In this document: positions 42,170 through 49,400 of the stretch, in pieces
Numbering within the stretch: the first letter of the stretch is position 1
Layout of the letters: every line of letters starts with the position of its first letter
IMG/VR virus record: IMGVR_UViG_3300042402_001424
Location: 1-55,080 of that record
Reading direction: 5' to 3' (one strand)
Length of the DNA stretch: 55,080 nt
Source: a virus
The notes under the pieces: generated by a model
Database searches by the model: none
What the model was told of the DNA's origin: nothing
Seen by the model: only the letters and a program-made list of their open reading frames with translations
Translations under genes and position numbers: made by a program

Positions 42170-43774
42170 CTATTGAGACGCTCTGCCTTCACCCTGTGGA
42201 TTGCGTCCAGTTGTGGTTGCAGGTCCATCAGATTGACTATTGTTTCGTTCGGTATCTCTTGCTCTGTTACCAGATGCGTTTGCTCTAGCATCTGTTGCTT
42301 GTCTTGGAGACATCTCAAATGGAGTATCTCCATCTGGGTGCTGTGGAAGACCAATTGCTTCACGAGCTTCATTTGGCATCATTACCTGAGTCTTTACATA
42401 TCTTTCTAGAATCTGTGATTGAGTAATTTCATCTGTAAGTGTAAGTTCGTTAAACTTTAACTCAAGAACATCTGTTTTTTCTTTAATGATCTTATTAATA
42501 ACCTTATTCAAGTGTCCCTGTGCAGGACGAGAAACTTGTTCCTTAAATGTTCTATCTTGTGCAATTGATGCTGCAATTGCTGCTGAGTCAGTACCGCCAA
42601 GTTTTGAAATTGGCACCTGATGAGCAACAAGAATATCGTCACGATTTTGCTTACGATATTCCTTAAATGAACCATCTTGAATGCCATTCTCAATTGGCTC
42701 CATCTTAAACTCAACCTTATTCTGGTCAGTATCTCCAGGAAGTGGAATGTATAGAGTTCTGTGAGACTGTGCCTTAAGACCTGTCTGCAAGAAGCGGAAC
42801 ATCTTGTCCTCTGCTTCTCCAGAAAGCTTTGCGCCCTTTAGGGTTACTACATATCTTGGAACAGCCTTATTCTCAAAGTAATCAATATTATATTGTGATG
42901 CAAGTTGATCACCAATAAGTGAAGGAAGTGCTGCAATAATATCAGGAATTCCATAGAAAGTATTTAGTGGAGAATATTCCTTGATATGAATAATCTCATT
43001 TGGTCGTGGGTCTTCTGTAACTGGATTAGGATTGGTTGCACCAAAGTTTCTAAAGTAAACAATCTTTTGTGCAATGATCTGCATGTATCCGTCACGCAAA
43101 CGGCGAACACGAATTGTTGTTGATGGTATGTGTCCAACATATCCAATGTCTCCATTTACTGTGCGACCTATTTCAAGGTATCCATTTCCAGTAGACTCAA
43201 CATCTGTATAAACCTTTTCCATTGTTTTAGTAAATGAATCATCATCATTAAGATTTTCTAGCCAATCACGCATCTCAAGCTTCATTCTTTCCATACGCTT
43301 GCGTGCTTTATCTGTAGCGCTTTGCTCTTTACCTTCAAAAGAAAGCATGGTGCGGTCTGTTGGTTCAAAGGAATATCCAAGACCAACAATATTTGCAACC
43401 TTTGCATCAATAGCAGCATGGTTAGCAAAAGATGTATCATAAAAATTTGCAAGTTCATAAAGATTATATGGAGGAGTAATTACATCAAACAGTCCATAAC
43501 CATTTCTGTATACAGTTCCAGGATTAATTTGCTTTGATGAAGCATCTACACCTGATGGTGTAACATTTGCAGAATTTAGATATGCTGCATTATTTACATC
43601 TGCAAACTTGTTAAGGTTTCTTGCTGTTCTGCGACGAAAGTTTTGCTCTAGTCCAGAAAAATCTTTAAGTACGTCCCATGGCTTATTGAATGGGTCTTGA
43701 TCTCTAAAAGGGTTTTCTTTTTCATTTTGTGTATTTAAACTTGCAGAGATATACTGATATTCTTCATTATCCAT
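42170..43774 (-). CDS. Portal protein
   Basis: The 534-residue product is a portal of the PBSX/HK97 type. Characteristic parts are P-P-Y-N-L-Y-E-L-A-N-F-Y near residue 113, V-G-L-G-Y-S-F about 30 residues later, and the stem region with P-R-P-N-E-I-I-H-I-K-E-Y-S-P and P-D-I-I-A-A-L-P. The portal ring docks the terminase and lets DNA in. Start ATG 43774 is preferred (GGAAGAG upstream, eight-base overlap with the previous gene); further in-frame ATGs at 43795 and 43831 would lengthen it. Confidence 0.9.
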   Translation of the reverse strand: MDNEEYQYISASLNTQNEKENPFRDQDPFNKPWDVLKDFSGLEQNFRRRTARNLNKFADVNNAAYLNSANVTPSGVDASSKQINPGTVYRNGYGLFDVITPPYNLYELANFYDTSFANHAAIDAKVANIVGLGYSFEPTDRTMLSFEGKEQSATDKARKRMERMKLEMRDWLENLNDDDSFTKTMEKVYTDVESTGNGYLEIGRTVNGDIGYVGHIPSTTIRVRRLRDGYMQIIAQKIVYFRNFGATNPNPVTEDPRPNEIIHIKEYSPLNTFYGIPDIIAALPSLIGDQLASQYNIDYFENKAVPRYVVTLKGAKLSGEAEDKMFRFLQTGLKAQSHRTLYIPLPGDTDQNKVEFKMEPIENGIQDGSFKEYRKQNRDDILVAHQVPISKLGGTDSAAIAASIAQDRTFKEQVSRPAQGHLNKVINKIIKEKTDVLELKFNELTLTDEITQSQILERYVKTQVMMPNEAREAIGLPQHPDGDTPFEMSPRQATDARANASGNRARDTERNNSQSDGPATTTGRNPQGEGRASQ

Positions 43775-44177
43775 TTTCGTAAGCTTCTCTTCCATGTGTA
43801 TTAAGTGTGTCCTTTGCAGCTTTCCAAGCACCTAAGTCATTCTTAGAAGGTATTAAACCATTTACCATGCGATCAAGCTGTTCTGAATGCTCTTCCTCTG
43901 AAATACGTGTAAGTCCAGGAACAAAGATTGCTTCGCCATCACCTGAATCACCGTAGTACTTTGCTGCATTTTTTAGTTCAGATATCTTTGAAATGTCACC
44001 ACGCATAGACTCAATATTAAGAACGCTTCCATTACCGTCAGTAAACCAACTACCACTTGCTTTTTTATAGACGTATAGTCCCCAGTCGTAGTTCTTTTCA
44101 ATTACCTTTTTACGTACGTTTCCAACAATTGGCAAACCAGTGTTTGGATTGATTAATGGATTATTTGTTTGACTCAT
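43767..44177 (-). CDS. Conserved-looking small protein before the portal
   Basis: The 136-residue product is soluble, with W-G-L-Y-V-Y-K-K, a Gly/Asp-rich loop and a helical C-terminal half. Its position, overlapping the portal start by eight bases, suggests a head-related role, but no known family was recognised. The start is read as ATG 44177 (M-S-Q-T-N-N), because the TATACT box at 44185-44190 ends seven bases before it, which makes the mRNA leaderless. An ATG at 44183 would lie upstream of the predicted transcription start. Confidence 0.7.
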   Translation of the reverse strand: MSQTNNPLINPNTGLPIVGNVRKKVIEKNYDWGLYVYKKASGSWFTDGNGSVLNIESMRGDISKISELKNAAKYYGDSGDGEAIFVPGLTRISEEEHSEQLDRMVNGLIPSKNDLGAWKAAKDTLNTHGREAYENG

Positions 44178-44184
44178 AACCATA

Positions 44185-44193
44185 AGTATACCA
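44185..44193 (-). promoter_or_regulatory. Extended -10 promoter TGGTATACT, leaderless
   Basis: TGGTATACT ends seven bases before the ATG at 44177, matching the normal distance to the transcription start. A perfect 7-base-pair inverted repeat at 44201-44219 overlaps where a -35 box would lie. Confidence 0.65.
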
Positions 44194-44200
44194 TAATGAT

Positions 44201-44219
44201 GCTAGTGTGTACCACTAGC
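44201..44219. promoter_or_regulatory. Palindrome upstream of the 44185 promoter, possible operator
   Basis: GCTAGTG and CACTAGC form a perfect 7-base inverted repeat around a 5-base centre. It lies between the reductase stop (44225) and the promoter, covers the -35 position, and has no T-tract, so it looks more like a protein-binding site than a terminator. That is inference. Confidence 0.45.
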
Positions 44220-44224
44220 TACCA

Positions 44225-46258
44225 TTAATACAGCTTAATCTCACAAGCATCAGTTGAGCAGTATGCTTCACCCTCAGCCTCAAGATTTTCTACACCATCA
44301 TAAATCGCAGACCAATCAATCTTGCCAATTGTTCCTACATATGCGTTGTATTCTTCTCTTGAAATCTCACTGTAGGGTTGCTGTGGGTAAACCTTGTCTC
44401 CCATTGGCAAGAAAGATACCGCCTTTAGTTGACCCTCATACATATTTAGTGCTGGAGCTACAAACTGCTTTTCTTTGTCCTTATCAAATGAAAGTGTTAC
44501 AGAAACACCATTATCTGACCAGTACTTCTGTGCAGTTGCTGCCAAACCAATCTTCTCAAATAGGCTAACTTGTTTCTCTGCACGCTTATGTCCTGAAGCA
44601 ACTGGGAAGTATACTACTGAGGTATTTGCTGACACTAGATCTGCTTCAATCTTATACCCTGCAGCTTTGAAAAGGTGAAGCATTGGATCAGTGTTTCCAA
44701 AACGAATTGCACGTAGGTAGAATTCTCCACCAGGTCCCCAGTGAACTCCAGGAGTTGCACCAGAAAGAAGTGAAACAGATCCTGATGGCTTAACTGTTGT
44801 TACACGAACTGATTCACGAACACAAAGCCATTCTGAGTACTTATGATCGTAGTGACGAATCTTATTATATCCTTCGTCCATCCATTCACGTGTTGTTGGA
44901 AGACCATATGTGTCTGCAAATGATGCAATACCTGTCAATGATGTTCCAATACGACGATTTCTTTGCATGATACCGTTTGTTTGCTGCCAATGTGTAGGCA
45001 TAAGAGTTACAGTCTTTCCATAAAGATATGCAAACTTCAATGTCTTGAGGAAGTCCTCCTTAGATTCATGACGATTTAGGTGCACTTCTACAAGTGTACA
45101 TAGCTCATATGATTCCAATGGCTGCTCCGCACAAGGATTGAAGCCCATAATGCGAGCATCTTTATAGTCAGGTGCATCTGCAAGACGGCCATAATCACGA
45201 GCAACATCAAGCCAAATAAAACCTGGTTCTCCGTTATCCGCAATTAAATCTACATAGTCTTCATACTTTGTTCCAACTGTTGCTGAAATAGAATTGTTTG
45301 ACATCCAAGCCCATCCTGGTTTTTGTGGATCGTATGAGTTACGCTCTGGAAATACTTCTGGATTCTTAAGATTAATAAAATCATTATCATCTGGTGTTCC
45401 AAGTGCAAGAGTAGCAGAACGACGAACATTGCCAGAAACAACACATGTTCCAATAAGATTAATAATATCAACAATTGCACGGCTATCTAAGAACTCTCCT
45501 GCTCTAGAACCAATTACATTGCGAATACGTGTATGGAGATCAATAAGTGGTGCTGGACCGCTTGCAACGCCTCCGAAGCCCTTAATAGGGGCACCTAGAG
45601 GACGGATAAGGTCATAGTTAAATAGTTGAATTGACTGGTTCTGTCGTAGGAATGAATTTATAAGCATACGAACTGATTCAACCCAACCTTCACGAGTATC
45701 AGGAATGTCATAAACTGATTCTGGTTCTGTAGGTGCATAAATTGGCATCTTCTTGTCTTGTCCAAGGGTATCAAATCCAACTCCAATACCCAGCATTAAT
45801 GCATCCATTACCCAAGCAAATAGTGCGCCAGGGTCGTTGCGATCAAGGTCTCTTGTTGAAACCATTGCACAATTTTGAAGGGAGGCAGAGTTACGCTTCT
45901 CCATAGTCATAGGTGTACCAAATGCCCAAAGACCACGACCTGGTGGTGTCCACTTTAATTCAAACATTCTCTGAAAGGCTTCTTGTGCAGACTTTTGTGC
46001 TTTGTTATCATTCCATGGCAAACGATTATCTTTAGCATGATTTTTTTGTACTGAATACATACCCTCAATTACACGACGACAAACTTCATGCCAGCGTTCT
46101 TTAGTTCCATCTTCTTTGACACGAGAATATGTACGAATAAATGTTATCTCTCCCAACGAGTTAGACCCTGCATCTGAGAATCCAAATGGTGCTGGAATTA
46201 ATTGATATTTATTTACAAACTCATCTGACAAACGAAATGAAAATACACTTTCTGACAT
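44225..46258 (-). CDS. nrdJ: Adenosylcobalamin-dependent ribonucleotide reductase (class II)
   Basis: The 677-residue product reduces ribonucleoside triphosphates to deoxy forms, using coenzyme B12 for the radical, and supplies dNTPs for replication. It matches the monomeric RTPR type of Lactobacillus. The thiyl cysteine is C376 in N-P-C-A-E-Q with E378; the substrate-reducing pair is C130 (S-L-Q-N-C) and C387 (Y-E-L-C). A C-terminal pair C667 and C672 (C-S-T-D-A-C) would re-reduce the active site. G-N-V-R-R-S-A and G-I-G-V-G-F-D also match. It has its own promoter and lies between fibre and head genes rather than with the replication genes. Confidence 0.95.
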   Translation of the reverse strand: MSESVFSFRLSDEFVNKYQLIPAPFGFSDAGSNSLGEITFIRTYSRVKEDGTKERWHEVCRRVIEGMYSVQKNHAKDNRLPWNDNKAQKSAQEAFQRMFELKWTPPGRGLWAFGTPMTMEKRNSASLQNCAMVSTRDLDRNDPGALFAWVMDALMLGIGVGFDTLGQDKKMPIYAPTEPESVYDIPDTREGWVESVRMLINSFLRQNQSIQLFNYDLIRPLGAPIKGFGGVASGPAPLIDLHTRIRNVIGSRAGEFLDSRAIVDIINLIGTCVVSGNVRRSATLALGTPDDNDFINLKNPEVFPERNSYDPQKPGWAWMSNNSISATVGTKYEDYVDLIADNGEPGFIWLDVARDYGRLADAPDYKDARIMGFNPCAEQPLESYELCTLVEVHLNRHESKEDFLKTLKFAYLYGKTVTLMPTHWQQTNGIMQRNRRIGTSLTGIASFADTYGLPTTREWMDEGYNKIRHYDHKYSEWLCVRESVRVTTVKPSGSVSLLSGATPGVHWGPGGEFYLRAIRFGNTDPMLHLFKAAGYKIEADLVSANTSVVYFPVASGHKRAEKQVSLFEKIGLAATAQKYWSDNGVSVTLSFDKDKEKQFVAPALNMYEGQLKAVSFLPMGDKVYPQQPYSEISREEYNAYVGTIGKIDWSAIYDGVENLEAEGEAYCSTDACEIKLY

Positions 46259-46288
46259 CTTATATACCTTTCAAAGTAAAATTAACTG

Positions 46289-46313
46289 GAGTACTTCATG
46301 ATTTCTGAAGTAG
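46289..46313 (-). promoter_or_regulatory. Leader hairpin of the ribonucleotide reductase transcript
   Basis: The leader of about 55 bases contains an inverted repeat of TACTTCA and TGAAGTA separated by seven bases. It sits between the predicted transcription start and the ribosome binding site (AAAGG). It is far too short for a cobalamin riboswitch. It may be a protein-binding site or a simple stabilising hairpin. Confidence 0.4.
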
Positions 46314-46319
46314 TATCTA

Positions 46320-46328
46320 AGTATAACA
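46320..46328 (-). promoter_or_regulatory. Extended -10 promoter TGTTATACT for ribonucleotide reductase
   Basis: TGTTATACT is followed by TAGATA; the same 15 bases (TGTTATACTTAGATA) recur on the plus strand at the right end of the window (55055-55069). The box lies immediately after the terminator at 46335-46366 and about 62 bases before the reductase ATG. Confidence 0.7.
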
Positions 46329-46334
46329 CACTTT

Positions 46335-46366
46335 AAAAAGAAAAACACGCTCACTAGGAGCGTGTT
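46335..46366 (-). terminator. Rho-independent terminator after the large tail fibre gene
   Basis: A perfect 9-base-pair stem (arms 46344-46352 and 46358-46366) closes a 5-base loop and is followed on the minus strand by TTTTTCTTTTT. It lies 42 bases after the fibre stop codon and separates it from the reductase promoter. Confidence 0.9.
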
Positions 46367-46376
46367 AATCTATAGT

Positions 46377-46401
46377 ATAGAGTTAGTACTCTATTTTTTT
46401 A
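46377..46401 (+). terminator. Plus-strand hairpin plus T-run, likely terminator
   Basis: ATAGAGT and ACTCTAT form a 7-base-pair stem (arms 46377-46383 and 46388-46394) with a 4-base loop, followed on the plus strand by a T-run. It reads in the direction opposite to all genes here. Its purpose would be to stop antisense transcription. The stem is AU-rich and may be weak. Confidence 0.5.
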
Positions 46402-46405
46402 TAAG

Positions 46406-46414
46406 TGCTATACT
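46406..46414 (+). promoter_or_regulatory. Plus-strand extended -10-like box TGCTATACT
   Basis: The plus strand reads TGCTATACT, overlapping the fibre stop codon, directly after the plus-strand hairpin. It would transcribe antisense into the 3' end of the fibre gene. No plus-strand gene is evident downstream, so it may be fortuitous. Confidence 0.35.
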
Positions 46415-49400
46415 GTTAGATCTCCGATTAGTACCCAAGTATTAGCTGCACGCTTGATAAGTGTTGCTCCACCCCATTGTGCTCTAATCTTAAGTCCTGG
46501 AGTACCATTGACTGTTACACCGCCAGTTGCGACAACTGTGGTTTGTCCTGAGCCAACTTGCAAGATATCAATCTGTGTTCCTACTGGGAAGTTAACTGAT
46601 GAATCAAGAGGAACTGTTAAGTTGTTAGCAGAACCAACATTCATTTCAACCATCTTTCCTCTATCAGCAAGAACAAGTGTGTATGATGCTGTTTGTGCAT
46701 TAGTTGCAATTTCTGAGAGAACAACATTTCCTGTTCCAATTTCATCTGTAAGCATTGCTGCTAGGTTTGCAGATGATGGTGTTCCAAGGAATGTTGCTAC
46801 ACCTGTTCCAAGACTTGATAATCCTGTACCACCGTTAGCAGCAGTTAATGGATTTGTAAGTGTTAGAGTAGGTATTGTTACTGTTCCAGTGAATGTAGGT
46901 GATGCTGTGTTAGACTTTGCTGCGATAGCATTTGTTACTGTTGTTGAGAAGCTTGCATCATTTCCAAGAGCAGTTGCCAACTCATTAAGAGTGTTAAGTG
47001 CTGATGGCGCTGAGGCTACAAGGTCTGCTACTGCAGTTCCTACGAAAGCTGTAGTTGCTACCTGAGTAGTATTTGTACCAGCTGCTGCTGTTGGAGCTGT
47101 TGGTGTTCCAGTAAGTGCTGGGGAAGCAAGGTTAGCCTTGAGTCCAAGACTTGTTGATAATCCATCAATCTTAGACTGAGCAATAGCTGCTGTTGCACTT
47201 ATATCTCCATCAACAATTGTTCCGTCAAGAATCATTGCTGAAGTAACAGTTCCATTTGGAAGGGTTACTGTTCCTGTAAATGTAGGTCCAGCTAAGTTAG
47301 CCTTTAGATCAAGGGCTGTTTGCTGTGCTGTAGAAACTGGCTTTGCAGAATCTGCTGTATTATCAACATTTGCTAAACCAACCATAGACTTTGTAATACC
47401 TGCTACAGTTCCAGTGAATGTAGGGTTTGCAATCGGAGCTCTAGAAGTATCAGTTGCGTGAACGTGATCTGCACGAGCATACTTTAATGATGTTCCTACT
47501 GCAGCAGTTCCATCCATTACTGGAGCTGAAGATGATGCTTGACCAACAACATATGCTGTAGTAGCAATCTGTGTTGTATTAGTATCTGCTGCAGCTGTTG
47601 TAGAAAGAGGTGTACCAGTAAGTGTTGGTGAAGCAAGGTTAGCCTTTAGGTCAAGTGCTGTTTGTGTAGCAGTTGAGATTGGCTTAGCTGCGTCAGTTGT
47701 GTTGTCTACATTTCCTAGACCTACCATTGACTTGGTAATACCAGCAACTGTACCTGTAAATGTTGGTGATGCTAGTGGAGCCTTAGCAGCAAGGTCAGAT
47801 GTTAGGCCTGAAATCTTAGACTGTGCAATTGCTGCTGATGCGTTAACATCTGCGTCTACGATTGCTCCGTCAGCGATCATTGCTGATGTAACACTTCCAG
47901 AATCTGTTGTTAGAAGTGTTTTGTTAGATGGAATGCTTGTCCCATTAATTGATGTTGCTGTTGCTGATCCCAATACTGGGGCAACAAATGTCTTATTAGA
48001 TAATGTTTGAGAAGTGCTTAAGTCTACAGTGGTTCCAGTATTAATACTGAAAACAGTTCCAGTTAGAGTTAAGCCAGTGCCTGCTGTGTATGTACCAGCT
48101 CCTGAGAACTGAACAAATTCTATATCATCTGTTCCGATAATGGCAGGAGTATTAATTTGTACATATCCAGTGTTAGCATTAACTGTACCTTGATCTACGA
48201 ATACAAAGTCACCGCTATCAACTTCTGCTGCTGTGTCAAAGTCAAGTGCACGAGTTGGGGCACCAGAAGCAGCAACAACGTAAATACCGTTTTGCGATTT
48301 GGTTGTTTGATTCTTAACAAGAATACGATCTCCAGTAGCAAGAGTAACTCCGTCAAGAACGTCTCCATTTTCAACAGCAGTTGCAAGTGTTATGTTTGCT
48401 GTTGTAGCTGCCTTTACAGATGGATGAACGTGAAGCCCTTCTACTGCAGAATCTACATACTGCTTTGTTGCTGCATCATTAGCATCTGTTGGGGCAGCCA
48501 AACCTGTAATCTTTTGGCTATTTAAAGCAACGCTTGCTGTTGGAGCAGCCATTTGATCCAAACGACTTGTACGAACTTGTGTATCAAAGTTTGAAATTGT
48601 GCTAGCTGTCTGTGTACCAGTGTGGTTGGCACGGGCTAGTGGATCTGTAGCCAATTTAGACAAAGCAATTGCTGCAGAAGCGTTAATGTCTGCGTTTACA
48701 ATAGTTCCATCTAGAATCTTTGCTGATGTTACTGCACCGTCTGCTAAATCTCCAGCAACGATAGTTCCATCTAGAATCATTCCTGATGTAACAGTTCCTG
48801 AAGGAAGAGTTACAGTGCCAGTAAATGTAGGTGAAGCAAGTGGAGCCTTAAGATCTAATGCAGTTTGTGTTGCAGAAGAAACTGGCTTGTTTGCATCTGT
48901 AGTGTTATCTACATTTCCTAAACCAACATCTGACTTTGTAATTCCAGTTGGTGTAGTAATTGATGGAGATGTAAGTGTCTTATTAGTAAGAGTTTGTGTA
49001 CCAGTCAATGTAGCTACGGTTGAATCAATGTCAAGCGTAATTGTATTTGATGCGTCGTTGTATACCTTGTCTAGTCCAGTACCAGCAACAATTGCTGTAT
49101 TTACTGCATCTTGTGAAAGTTCTGCAATATCTGCAGTATTTGCCTTCAAGTCAAGTGCTGTCTGAGTTGCTGTAGAGATTGGCTTGTTAGCATCTGTTGT
49201 ATTGTCAACGTTACCAAGTCCAACCATTGCTTTTGTAATGCCTGCAACTGTTCCTGTAAAAGTAGGAGAAGCAATTGGTGCATAAGTGCTTGCTGCAGTT
49301 GCTGATGCAAGCTTTGCATCTAGTGCTGTTTGAGTTGCTGAAGATATTGGCTTGCTTGAATCTGATGTATTATCTACGTTTCCAAGACCAACCATAGACT

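Noticed and set aside
46259-46320. Cobalamin riboswitch before the B12-dependent reductase
   Set aside because: The leader is only about 55 bases with one short hairpin and lacks room for the B12-box architecture.
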